Assembly: GCA_943737045.1 (NCBI GenBank)
Contig: CALSFV010000130.1
Location: 93,317 to 157,316 of the forward strand
Origin: Parapristionchus giblindavisi
Taxonomy: Eukaryota; Nematoda; Chromadorea; Rhabditida; Diplogasteridae
DNA length: 64,000 nucleotides
Direction of reading: 5' to 3'
In this document: piece by piece, positions 42,560 through 63,237 of the stretch
How positions within the stretch are numbered: the stretch's first letter is position 1
Layout: each line of letters begins with the position of its first letter
Translations under genes and position numbers: made by a program
The notes under the pieces: model-generated
Database searches by the model: none
What the model was told of the DNA's origin: nothing
Seen by the model: only the letters and a program-made list of their open reading frames with translations

Positions 42560-44774
42560 GAGACCGGCTCGGTAAGACTCGAGCATGGTCCGGACATTCG
42601 CCAAGACTTTCGATCTGGGCCTCAATAGTTTCATCATAGACATATGCCGGGGGGAGACCGATGAAAGTTATAGTGAAAATGCCCTTAGGCTCAAACCCGG
42701 CTCAAATATGTTTCATAAAATAAAAAATTGAAAAATTCATATCTTTTCAATCGTGATATCTAGGACTTATATTTCTTTTTTGTGGTAAATAACATGCCAT
42801 GAGCTCTTATAAACACAGCTGAACAATAATATCATATCGTTCTGAATCTGTTTTTTCGGGTTTGATTTTCGGATTTTTCCTCTTCTATCTTCGTTGAACA
42901 GATAGCGCAAGAAATTTCATAGTGCATATTGTAGCCCTGACGATTATGTACATGGTGGTCATATTCCCTTGGCCAGCCAGCTTGTCTTAAGCCTCGAGAA
43001 TTGCAACTGAATGTGAGATATGTGCAAATTGCAAAAATCGAAAATTAAATTTCTTGAAATTCGCAAGAGTAAGAGTTAGCTTTATTATGTCATTTTACTC
43101 GTAGCTATGTGCGCATATAGGAAAAATATACAAATAGACTCAGACTGCATTTTTAAAAAATTTAGAAAAATAATTATTTTATTTTTATTTTTTCAACTCC
43201 CACATTCAGTCGACCGTCAAGTCAAGTTGATTCATAGGGCGGATGGTGGCTGATGCATGTGCGTTTGCGTTAACGACTACCATGTGAAGAATCGTCGTTT
43301 CGCAGATCTCGAATTAATTTTTTAAATTATCAAACTTGAATATTTATATGTTTCTTTCATATAAATCGGTTGGAAGGTGGCGTACGGCAACCAAAGCTGT
43401 ACCATTTTTATCAGTAGGAGTGTACTGTACTTCACTACCGTAACCGTCGGGAATCGCGAACAAATTTTTTTTCAGTCGACCCATGATTCTCAACCATGAC
43501 CCGGGGTTCATGGTTGAGAATGGCTGAGGTCGAAAAATTCATGATGATCCCAGACCAAATACTATTTGGCATTATATCAACAATGGGCCAACTTTTATTT
43601 TTATGGATACCATAACTCGAATTATCGTAATCTAGCTACCGTATCCTGTAATAATGTGGTGAAATTCTCGGAAAATTCAGGTGCGTGCATTACTAGTACG
43701 GTAATTCGAGCTCTGATATCCATAAATATAAAAGTTGGTCCACTGTTGATATAATGCCAAATAGTATTTGGTCTGGGATCATCATGAATTTTTCGACCTC
43801 AGCCATTCTCAACCATGAACCCCGGGTCATGGTTGAAAATTAAGGGTCGACTGAAAAAAAGTTAGTTCGCGATTCCTGACGATTACGGTAGTTCAATACC
43901 GTATACTCCTACTGATAAAAATGGTACAGCTTTGGATGCAGTACGCTACCTTCTAACCGATTTATATGAAAGAAACATATAAATATTCAAGTTTGATAAT
44001 TAAAAAAATAAATTCGAGATCTGCGAAACGACGATTCTTCATGTTGCAGTCGTTTCTGCAAACGCACATGCATCAGCCACCATCCGCCCTATGAATCAAT
44101 TTGACTTGACGGTCGACTGAATGTGGGAGTTGAAAAAATAAAAATAAAATAATTATTTTCTAAATTTTTTTTAAAATGTAGTCTGAGTCTATTTGTATAT
44201 TTTTCCTATATGCTCACATAGCTACGAGTAAAATGACATAATAAAGCTAACTCTTACTCTTGCGAATTTCAAGAAATTTAATTTTCGATTTTTGCAATTT
44301 ACACATATCTCACATACAGTTGCAAATCTCGAGGCTTAAGACAAGCTGGCTGGCCAAGGGAATATGGCCACCATGTACATAATCGTCAGGGCTACAATAT
44401 GCATTATGAAATTTCTTGCGCTATCTGTTCAACTAGGATAGAAGAGGAAAAATCCGAAAATCAAACACGAAAAACAGATTCAGAACGATATGATATTATT
44501 GTTCAGGAGTGTTTATAAGAGTGCGTGACATGTTATTCACCAATAAAAATAAATAAAAGTCCTAGCTACCACGATTGAAAAGTTATGAATTTTTCAATTT
44601 TTTATTTTATGAAACATATGTGAGCCGGGTTTGAGCCCAAGGGCATTTTCACTATAACTTTCATCGGTCTCCCCCCGGTATGTGTCAATGATGAAAGTAT
44701 TGAGGCCCAGATCGAAAGTCTTGGCGAATGTCCGGCAGGGGGTCATAATGCTCGAGTCTTACCGAGCCGGTCTC
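42560..44774. mobile_element. fold-back element B, TTAA target duplication, related to element A
   Basis: The ends GAGACCGGCTCGGTAAGACT and inverse are flanked by TTAA (42556-42559, 44775-44778). The first 20 bases match element A at 17 positions, so the two share a family. The arms are near-perfect inverted repeats of about 1.1 kb meeting near 43660, with no separate spacer. The RXR remnant (34745-34770) gives the uninserted counterpart: TTGCATTGAAAAAGG aligns with TTCAATTAATAAAGG once the element is removed. It lies about 215 bp downstream of the RXR stop. No transposase frame. Confidence 0.9.
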
Positions 44775-44778
44775 TTAA

Positions 44779-45315
44779 TAAAGGGAAATTATTAGGAACT
44801 AACAATAATTCCAATTAACTCCTGCAAAAAATCTGTATAAAGTCACGTACATAAACAGCACCATAAACAGCTAATTTCCAGACAGGTATCTTTAGTTGTA
44901 GATGAGATTGGTAGATCATATCATAGAACGTCTTGTATGTGTGCCGATAATAGTCGAGTTACATTTCTCCTCGACTTTTGGTGGACCTTATGTATATACC
45001 GATTTTGGCTCCGCCCAGATTACTTCGCGGGCTTGGACACCGCTCTTCTCGAATTCTCGCCGTTACTTCCTCTGATTTTGTTGTACATTGGCATATCATT
45101 GTAGTGTGACTAGGCTTACTTAACATTCTCAATTCTATTATTAACTACTCAATTATGTTTTTTTTTGAATAAATAATTCTGCTAGATGCGTTGTGCATTC
45201 AAAATTTATCAAAACTATATAGTTCAGCGGATTGTGATAATGTGAATTTCTCTAGTAATTATCACTTGAATAGAGATTCAAGGAACAATAAAGAGAATCT
45301 ATTATTTGTGTTATC
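44779..45315. other. intergenic between element B and macin gene 2, with dispersed GC-rich repeat
   Basis: Contains the third copy of the CCGCCCA...TTACTTCGCGGGCTTGGACACC motif (about 44985-45045), colinear with the copy at 34935-34995 and about 200 bp of its flank. No coding signal. Confidence 0.5.
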
Positions 45316-47128
45316 TTATTGATCATGTACTAGTTCATGTCTACATGTAACAACTAAGAAACGTCCTGTTCCTTTAGCCACTGAGTCACCAGAACATCTT
45401 AATTCATTTGAATATTATATCACGCTATCTTAGAAAATCGACATATGTGCTGTATCGATGAAAAATGAATTTTCCTGTTTTATGTGTGATAATTACCAGC
45501 TCCATGAGTGAAGTACACTGGTACTTGGAAATTTCTTCCAATTGAAAATTCGCTTCAGGGGGTGACCACAGAACGATTTGGCGCCTTTTCCTAAAAAGTT
45601 TATTTCGAATCCAATCGATTCGGGAGTGGGTGCAATGAACTCCTTGGCGAATTATAAGAAACTATTGCTGAGGAAAGTTTTTTGATCCACGGTCAACGAA
45701 GGCTGGAATTTTGAATTTTCGAAAAAAATTTCACATTTAATCAATTTTCACTAGTTCACCATAACAAGCCTACAACTTTTTATTTGCTCAATCGCTTCTA
45801 CATATCATAACACAGCATCAGTTTAAAAATCATAATTTTTAAAAAATACATATTTTGTGAAAACATCGTTTTTATAACGAAAATCGTAATTATGGTGTGC
45901 ACCTACAGTAATCCCAAATCGGTTAATTTGGAAATTTGGTAGTTTTAAACATATTTCACCGCTGTTCTTGACATGACTGAGGTATATAACTACTCCACGT
46001 CTTCGGAGTGCACCTGCACAGTTCAGTGCTGGTCAACATTTTATGATATTTTGGTTTTTCAGCAATAACTTTCTTCAAAGTCAACCGTTTCTCTTCATTT
46101 TTTAGTATGTCTGCATAGATGATACTATGGTATAGAGATCCAATTTTTATCGATAATGAATAGCAAACAACGGAATAATGATCAATTTACAAAAAATGTC
46201 AATTTTCAGCGAAATCAGCACCTGTCAATAGATGCACTCCGAAGACGAGGAGTAGTCGTATACCTCAGTCATGTCAAGAACAGCGGCGAAATATGTTTAA
46301 AACTACCAAATTTCCAAATTAACCGATTTGGGATTACTGTAGGTGCACACCATAATTACGATTTTCGTTATAAAAACGATGTTTTCACAAAATATGTATT
46401 ATTTTAAATTATGATTTTTAAACTGAAGCTGTGTTATGATATGTAGAAGCGATTGAGCAAATAAAAAGTTGTAGGCTTGTTATGGTGAACTAGTGAAAAT
46501 TAATTAAATGTGAAATTTTTTTCGAAAATTCAAAATTCCAGCCTTCGTTGACCGTGGATCAAAAAACTTTCCTCAGCAATAGTTTCTTATAATTCGCCAA
46601 GGAGTTCATTGCACCCACTCCCGAATCGATTGGATTCGAAATAAACGTTTTAGGAAAAGGCGCCAAATCGTTCTGTGGTCACCCCCTGAAGCGAATTTTC
46701 AATTGGAAGCAATTTCCAAGTACCAGTGTACTTCACTCATGGAGCTGGTAATTATCACACATAAAACAGGAAAATTCATTTTTCATCGATACCAAAAAAT
46801 ATTCCAGTTATTGAATTCACTCAGATAGTGCTTTTTATATGAATGATATGGATTAGATTACATACTTGCATTGATATCCTCCTTTACATTCTTCAGTTTC
46901 TACTTGTACACATCGACCAATCGATAATCCCTGACATCCATTACAGTATTCTTCACATGAATCAAATACTTTGTACACTGAATATTAGTGAATAAATAAG
47001 AGATAAGAATGAATAGTGTACACACCTGATTTGGAAGGAAGACATCTAGATGAATTCTTGTAACAATTTGCATAAGTAAATGAAATAAGAGATATAGAAA
47101 ATAGAAGGATAAGAGGAAGAAGGCGCAT
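45316..47128 (-). CDS. macin-like secreted cysteine-rich peptide, gene 2
   Basis: Three exons give 98 residues: a signal peptide (MRLLPLILLFSISLISFTYA) and a mature part with ten cysteines in the same positions as gene 1 (NCYKNSSRC, CEEYCNGC, CVQVETEEC, YQCKCSG, single late C). Macins are secreted antimicrobial/wound-repair peptides known from annelids, molluscs and cnidarians. The tryptophans of gene 1 are replaced. Exon 3 (45316-45397) was found by splicing logic: exon 2 ends TGCAA/gtatgt and an acceptor ATTAAG precedes an open frame restoring KCSG. A 1.34 kb fold-back sits in intron 2, making it about 1.47 kb long and perhaps reducing correct splicing. Confidence 0.7.
45452..46792. mobile_element. 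fold-back element D in intron 2 of macin gene 2
   Basis: Inverted arms of about 0.65 kb run inward from GTATCGATGAAAAATGAATT (45452) and its inverse (ending 46792), meeting near 46110. No clear target duplication was recognised and the ends match none of elements A-C. The open frame at 46156-46407 lies in one arm and mirrors the other, so I do not call it a gene. Confidence 0.85.
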
Positions 47129-47274
47129 TGCCAACTATGGAGAGATCAAACAATCTATAGTTGTTATATAGTCGAATGATATAGACATTTTATTTATTGA
47201 GATGTCGTTATAGACGTATATTTCTTCTGTTTAGTTCAAAAACAAACATAAAACATTTTTAGAGCGATATTTTA

Positions 47275-47388
47275 TTCATTCTTTTATTCACAAATATGAT
47301 ATTCAATGAACATTAAGAGATAGATTCGAATATATTTATTCACAAATATGATATTCAATGAACATTAAGAGATAGATTCGAATATATA
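47275..47388. repeat. 52 bp tandem duplication downstream of macin gene 1
   Basis: The segment beginning TTATTCACAAATATGATATT occurs twice in direct succession (period 52 bp) immediately past the macin gene 1 stop codon, in its likely 3' UTR. Confidence 0.9.
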
Positions 47389-47820
47389 TTATAATCCAAG
47401 TGCACAAGTTGTTTTCACGAGCAAATTATCACTTGGTTTGATTCGACTTCCACTGCATCTATAACGTTTTCTTTTATTTTTCTGAATTATTGATTATATT
47501 CTTTATACATACATTTATATAATGATTATTTGTACCTTGAGTATAAAACTTACTGGCATTGATATCCTCCACTACAAACTTTATTCTGTACTTTTTTACA
47601 TGATCCACCACTATATCCCTTACATTGCCTACAGTAATCAGCACATCCCTTCCACAGTATTCCAGTTCCTAAAGGAATACTGTAACTCATTGTATTTAAT
47701 TAATCAATACTTACCAAAACTGGTAGCTGGTGTACATCTTGACCAATTCTCATAACAATTGGATGAGTATACAATAGATATAAGAGATAATAATAGAATG
47801 GAAGATAGTAGACGATTCAT
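47389..47820 (-). CDS. macin-like secreted cysteine-rich peptide, gene 1
   Basis: Three exons join in frame to 96 residues. A signal peptide (MNRLLSSILLLSLISIVYSS) is followed by a mature part opening NCYENWSRCTPATS, then GILWKGCADYCRQCKG, a loop to KVCSGGYQCQCSG and a last cysteine near the C-terminus, ten cysteines in all. The CxxxWSRC start, the LWxxC..YC block and the ten-cysteine count are diagnostic of the macin family (theromacin-type). By family the peptide is secreted and bactericidal or membrane-permeabilising; that activity here is inferred. It forms a tandem pair with gene 2 at 45316-47128 on the same strand, about 260 bp away. Confidence 0.82.
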
Positions 47821-48376
47821 TGTAGTCAATGAATATATCTCATCATTCACTCTTTATATACTATCATATGAATCATTGTATATACGAATACACATTGATT
47901 ATTATTAGTAACCCTCTCTCTATTTGATCATGAACATACGTTCAATGCTATCTTTACACATTTCTGCAAAACATTTGATCAGAAGATGAATTCTATCGTA
48001 CTTTATTAGTCAGTTATGAGTAATATCACATTTTCATTCAATGTTGTAAACATCATCGGATTACATCTGTTCATATAATACAGATACACTCTCAGCTTAT
48101 CTTTTTAATTACTTTATTTTCTATAACATTTTCCTTCGATTCAATAAACTGTACTTGATCTCACAATTATCGTTTCTATCATCACACTGTCTTATAATTC
48201 AAGTGAAATATAACCATCTTTATCAATTTCATAATAATGCAAACAAAATTCCCTTGATAATTGATAACCAGAAAAAACATAACAACGGGCGAAACAATGA
48301 ATTGAAAGCTTCTTAGTTGTGAGCTCCTAGGATATTTAATAGAGCATAAATTGGTGAATAAGATATCGATAACAGA
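47821..48376. other. intergenic between macin gene 1 and lysyl-tRNA synthetase
   Basis: About 550 bp, AT-rich, without repeats found elsewhere in the window. It should hold the macin promoter and the synthetase 3' UTR (it lies downstream of a minus-strand stop). No individual site can be named. Confidence 0.5.
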
Positions 48377-51705
<3,329 letters not shown>

Positions 51706-51921
51706 TATTCAGAAGCTATCTGCTTCAAATTGCCCAGACTGCAAGAAAGATCAGGATGAATCGCACGTCAATCAATGTGCGAGGTATCAATATCGAACGA
51801 ACGACAGATAAAACATAAACCAGCATTTCCTTCGTAATAGTTTATCATGTACATATATGAAACAACATTGTCAGTATTGGCATGCACAATATGAGATCAG
51901 TCAATAGGAGGAAAAGTAAAA

Positions 51922-52263
51922 TTACTCATCAAGAGGATTCTTCTCAAGAGGAGGGCCACATGGTTGAACCATACGATTGAGAAGATTAAAACGGGTACGA
52001 GCACGAGATTCATTTTCAACAACGGATATGAATGATAGCATACCAGGATGGCCTGAAAACGGAATAAATCACTCTGATGCAATTCATAAGATGAACATGG
52101 AAAACTTTTATAACTTACTCATATTCGATGCATGAGTATCTCTATGTTGATTGGTGATCCAATCCCATCGTGAAGAATCGGCATGTCCAGTGCCAGTGTA
52201 CTTGGACTGCAAGTGCTCCAATTGAGCAAGAACGTGGAATCTTTCTGTAACTTGGGCTGCCAT
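51922..52263 (-). CDS. splicing factor 3b subunit 5
   Basis: Two exons encode about 91 residues matching SF3B5 (SF3b10), the smallest subunit of the U2 snRNP SF3b complex that recognises the branch point. Landmarks: LEHLQSKYTGTGHADSSRW, then ITNQHRDTHAS, ENESRARTRFNLLNRM and QPCGPP. The donor is A/gtaag with the codon completed across the intron (ATG A/GC). The start at 52261-52263 adds a few residues relative to vertebrate orthologues. It lies head-to-tail upstream of lysyl-tRNA synthetase on the same strand; the short gap (about 220 bp) would allow an operon, which is inference. Confidence 0.93.
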
Positions 52264-52821
52264 TTCCTGAAAATGATAAAACAATGATTCCGAACGAAAG
52301 AACTGATGGCCAAAATGAGGAATCGGACAACTGCAAATAAACCTACAGCAATAAATTCGGAAAACGGGGGAAACAAAATTAAAAACTAAAAATATTTCAA
52401 AAATAAAGTTTCACCTAACATTCACCACTCACAATTGCGAGCTCACAACATACTCTTACCGTATATTCACACTAAGATACATATACTGCTTTTTACTAGT
52501 ATTTAAAAAGAACCCAGAAATATTCTTTTGAATTTTTGTTAGTTTCTTTGTACGAAAATGAACAGAAAACTCAAATTCCGACGCAACAGAAATTTTAATC
52601 ATCGAATAAAAAATATATTCGGGATTTTCAACTTAGTCTAAATCTTTCGACTAGGCAAATCTGATAAACCACTATGCACAAGGCAAGTATACGGTAGCAC
52701 AGTAATGAATGTCATTTCTCGATAGTCTCTTCTTAAATTTTAACGAAATAAGTTTATCGTGTTTTTCTATAGTTACTTCATTCCATTAACTAATTGTATA
52801 CTTTCATACAGGTTTCATGTA
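52264..52821. promoter_or_regulatory. divergent intergenic region between SF3B5 and the DnaJ gene
   Basis: About 560 bp between divergent starts. A CTTTCATACAG acceptor stands just before the DnaJ start (52811-52822). No recognisable promoter elements. Confidence 0.45.
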
Positions 52822-53576
52822 ATGGCTCTAAGAGTATCCGTCATTAGATTGGCTTCATATTTAGGGAGAAAGAAGAGTCTTTATCAAATATTAGAAGTTG
52901 AACCATCTGCTAGTCAAGAGGATATCAAGAAGGCTTTCGTCAAATTAACATCTCGTCTTCATCCAGATTCACGAGTTAAAGAAGAGAAAAACATTAGATT
53001 ACAATGGAGTTCACGAACTCAAACAGAACAGTTTATGGAGGTTTGTATAATTTCAATTCCATTTAACTCTATTGAAGTTTTGATTGTATATCTATTGTTT
53101 TGTTAGGTGAAAGAAGCATATGATATTCTTCGTCGACCAGAGAAAAGAAAAGAATATGATGAGGAAAGGAGATTATCTCATGGACTGGTACGTTTTCAGT
53201 TAGATATAGGTATTACGGTATCTTTTATCGATTGTGTGTTTAGGATGGTCATCTAGTAGAAGCAACACAAACTCGATTCAAAAACAATTCAATAATAGAT
53301 CTTCAAAGAGATCGAGCTGAATTGTATACGGGACCAGGTAGAATTCATTCTCTTTCTATTCTTTATCTAGGTTAATCTTTCTTTCTCCTTCTTTTAGGTA
53401 AAAGAAGACAAGGATCATCAACTGGTCATTTTATCAATCCTGTATTAGAATATGAAAAGGAAAAGAGGAAGAATCGTTCACTTATTATTATCGGTGCTCT
53501 TTTTGTATCAGTCATTTTTGCTAATTTAGGATATGTACATTATTTGAGATCTTCAGGAAATAGGAAAGTTTTGTAG
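52822..53576 (+). CDS. membrane-anchored DnaJ (J-domain) protein
   Basis: Four exons (52822-53040, 53107-53187, 53244-53337, 53398-53576) give 190 residues. The J domain spans about residues 17-95 (SLYQILEVEPSASQEDIKKA, HPD in RLHPDS, AYDILRRPEKRKEYD), so it should stimulate an Hsp70 partner. It has an unusual insertion (KEEKNIRLQWSSRTQTEQ) between helices II and III. A single hydrophobic segment near the C-terminus (SLIIIGALFVSVIFANLGY) predicts a membrane anchor. Layout resembles DNAJC4-type proteins; the basic N-terminus (MALRVSVIRLASYLGRKK) could also target mitochondria. No glycine/phenylalanine or zinc-finger region. The exact orthologue is uncertain. Confidence 0.85.
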
Positions 53577-53655
53577 TTCAAAGAATGTTATTTGTTTGTT
53601 GTTAGTATTGCAATTCAGATGAAATTCTTTATTATTAATATAATGTAAATATATA

Positions 53656-54941
53656 TTATCTGCGTACATATCCAGGTCCAGTTCTAGGAGGGGGACAATG
53701 ATCACATGATCCTGGTTGACCTAAATTTGATCATCATTAAGATAAGATACAATCACTCTCTATATCTCGTACTTCTTTTCACTATTAATCAATAGAATAT
53801 AAGGAAATGAATAATATATATATTACCGGGAGGTCCACGGGGTCCAGGAGGTCCATGAGCTCCAGGTAAACCATCAGCTCCCTTCTCTCCAGGATCACCA
53901 TTGGGTCCAGGAGGTCCTGCCTTACCAGGCTGTCCATCTTTACCGGGAGGACCTGGGGGTCCTTGAGGTCCGGGTTGTCCAGGGGGTCCGGGAGGTCCAG
54001 GTGGTGCTCCATTGATGACCTTTCCGGGCTCTCCAGGAGCTCCCTTCTCTCCAGGATCTCCAGGAGGTCCTTGAGGACCAGGTGGGCCTGGGGGTCCGGG
54101 TAGACCAGGGATACCATCCTTTCCAGCGATTCCAGGATCTCCTTGTGCTCCAGGAAGTCCTTTAGGTCCAGGTGGTCCAGGAGGTCCTGGAGGTCCAGGA
54201 GGACATTTCTGACAAGGAGGTTTAGGAGGAGGACCAGGTAGAAGAGTACCATCTCTACCAGGAGGACCAGGATTACCAGGACGTCCAGGGGCACTGAAAT
54301 AATATTGATTGATCATAATGTTATTGATTGATGATTATCATACCCAGGTCGTCCATCTCTTCCAGGAGGTCCAGGTGGTCCAGAAGGACCAACTTGACAT
54401 TGACAACAACTACCAGGTGCTTGTGGTTGTTGTCCTGATGTAATAGGAGCTGCATCATATGCATCTCTTACTACTCGATGTTTCATTGCCCCTTTTGATA
54501 TATGAACTGATGCCATCTGTCTCCACATCTCACGAGAACGAGTCTAAAACAGGAATCTATCAAGAAGTACTGTTGATTACTGTAATTATAGCTAACAAAA
54601 ATTAATTTTACCATTCGAGACTATTCTAATTATAGATAAACAAAATGTATTGATCTACATAGATTACGGTAGTCGAAAGATTAAATAGTATAGTTCTAGC
54701 AAACGAATAAAGTAAAGACTAGAGTAGACATACATACCTTACAGAAGTCGACTTCATTGTGCATATATGTTTGAATGGAATGAACATGATTATATACAAG
54801 AGGAAGAGATATAATACATGATAGTACAGATACAGCAGAGAATGATACTGCACAGAAGGCAGCAAATCTTAATGATGTCTTCTTCTTCTTAGGAGAATCA
54901 TCTCCTATAGAGGATGAGATAACCTCACCCTTCTCAGTCAT
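53656..54941 (-). CDS. nematode cuticle collagen
   Basis: Predicts about 320 residues. The N-terminal exon (ATG 54939-54941) has a short cytosolic stretch and a membrane segment within the nematode cuticle collagen N domain ([20 protein letters not shown], then [19 protein letters not shown]). A non-helical region ([10 protein letters not shown]) and cysteine pair (SCCQCQ) precede interrupted Gly-X-Y repeats with paired cysteines ([10 protein letters not shown]) and a terminal CDHC. Cysteine clusters between Gly-X-Y blocks are the family pattern for disulphide-linked trimers. Such collagens are secreted by the hypodermis into the cuticle. Four exons; the stop is at 53656-53658. Confidence 0.95.
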
Positions 54942-55269
54942 TAGATGAGAAGTGAAATGATAGATAGAAAGGGGAGGAGATCGAGATTAATACAAACGAG
55001 ATAATCATCCTTTCACTCTAATAGAAAGATCCGGGATCGTATATCGTCCTCTTTTTTCTAGTGCTCATTCACTTTAATTCTTCTAATTGAGAAAGAGAAA
55101 GTAGCCCTTGACTATCTCTCTTATACTCCATGTAGTCTATTCATTTATACAACTAAATACGTGTTTATTGACATAATAGTATGGACAATCCAACGAGAGA
55201 AGAGGAGGCAACATTATATTCTTCTATTATTCTATACCATTATAAGACTAGTCATTCGTTTTGTCTTCT
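54942..55269. other. intergenic between the collagen start and the NDUFV1 end
   Basis: About 330 bp. It should contain the collagen promoter and NDUFV1 3' UTR. No motif can be named. Confidence 0.45.
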
Positions 55270-58297
<3,028 letters not shown>

Positions 58298-59285
58298 TGC
58301 GACCGGCCGGCTCACTCCCAACTATAATAATGTTTAAAATACAGTTTGAAACTGAAATCAATGTTCAGAAACCAGCAAAATAACACGATAGTGGACAACA
58401 ACATACAAAATAAATTATTCTATACTGAAGCTAGATGAAACATATTCGCTTTGGCTGACTAAATAAGTAAAAATAATAAGGATAACATTGTTAATTACTT
58501 TAAAAATTTATTTTCAAGTTCTGCCTTTGACTTATCCCGGTTGAAGAATTTAATTACCGGTACCGAGCGCTATCAATGGAAAAGTCGCTATGAGACACAA
58601 AATAATACGTTTACTGTAGCATGCGGGAGTCCTTTCTCGGAGTTGCCGCCTTTTTTAATCTTTGATATATTTGATTGTTTTGATTGATTTTTGTCGTTAC
58701 TGATGTTGATAAATGCGCGCTAGTTCATTTGTCATGATAGTCCTACTTACACTGTTCCAGGAGTGTCGATATTCATTGCAATTTTTAATGTTGATTCTCC
58801 CTATTTCAAAACCTCATTGCGACACACTTAGTCATCTGTGTTCACTCATATTATATTGTATTTGTATTAGTTTAATCAAGTTAACGTATATTTACATCAG
58901 AATAAGTTTAGTTGCTATGCTATTCAGTGGTTAGTTCGATGTCGCGTCGCGGCCATTGATTACTTTTCTCTCTCTTCCTCTCGACACCCTATTCTATGCG
59001 TCGTAACACACTGAATAAATTTGTCCTTAAAATATCAATATTTATCGATGTCTTGTGCCTGTGTAATATGAAGCTAATTTCGATATGGAATTATGTCGTA
59101 AATCAATATGCGATGCGCCAAAGGAGGCTTCGCTTCCCTCTTCTTATCCTCTATATTTTTCTCTCTTGCTCTCGCACTCTCCCTCTCGCTTTACAAATCC
59201 TTTACCTGGTATATTCGCTTTCCTCGCCTTGTTTTCTCTTATCATTTCTGGTGTTTATATGTTTATTTCTTGTAGAGTATCAGAA
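58298..59285. promoter_or_regulatory. divergent promoter of NDUFV1 and PP2A-A
   Basis: 988 bp between two divergent start codons. A splice-acceptor-like TTGTAG lies ten bases before the PP2A start and TATAG just before the NDUFV1 start; both probably receive spliced leaders. A near-complete duplicate is at 14281-15188. Blocks such as TAGCATGCGGGAGTCCTTTC are unchanged between the copies, but the duplication is too recent for this to prove function. Confidence 0.6.
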
Positions 59286-62740
<3,455 letters not shown>

Positions 62741-63237
62741 AAGCAACTATACTCGATTGAACTTCAATAATCTCTATCTCTCTTTCTCTCCCTCTTCTTT
62801 ATTCTTTTCGTTTCCCCGGTTAATCCATCCACGATCGATATATTGATCTTCGTCAATTGCAAATACTTTATTCCATTCATCTTTTTCTATTCTATTCATA
62901 TTTGTATTCCATTCACAAGAATGAATAGTATCTCTACACTTTCTTCATTTGTCCAATCTTGTTTCCTGAATTATGCATATTCGAGCTGCAAGAATGTTTT
63001 GTTGTACTAAACAAATGTCCCTATATATTTATCACCTACTGATATTGTAGTATCTCTTGCAATTCGATAAATCTACTTTCTCTATTACCTCATTTGTGCA
63101 CTACTATACCAAGAGATATTGCTAATGCAAGTAATCCAATTTATTAGTATAACTAACAATGATTTATGAGAAGATCACAATATCGAATCCGTTAATATCC
63201 CGTAACTACTATACAATTTGTACAACAATGAGATAAT
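62741..63237. other. tail-to-tail intergenic region between PP2A-A and rhomboid
   Basis: About 500 bp of 3' UTR and spacer between converging genes. It is partly duplicated in the left mosaic (26560-26985), where the copy lacks about 90 bp present here near 62960-63060. A poly(A) signal cannot be picked with confidence. Confidence 0.5.

Noticed and set aside
46156..46407. 83-residue frame with basic composition
   Set aside because: It lies wholly in one arm of fold-back element D and has no counterpart protein family.
53785..54294. 169-residue leucine-rich frame overlapping the collagen
   Set aside because: Shadow frame of the Gly-X-Y repeats read out of phase on the same strand.
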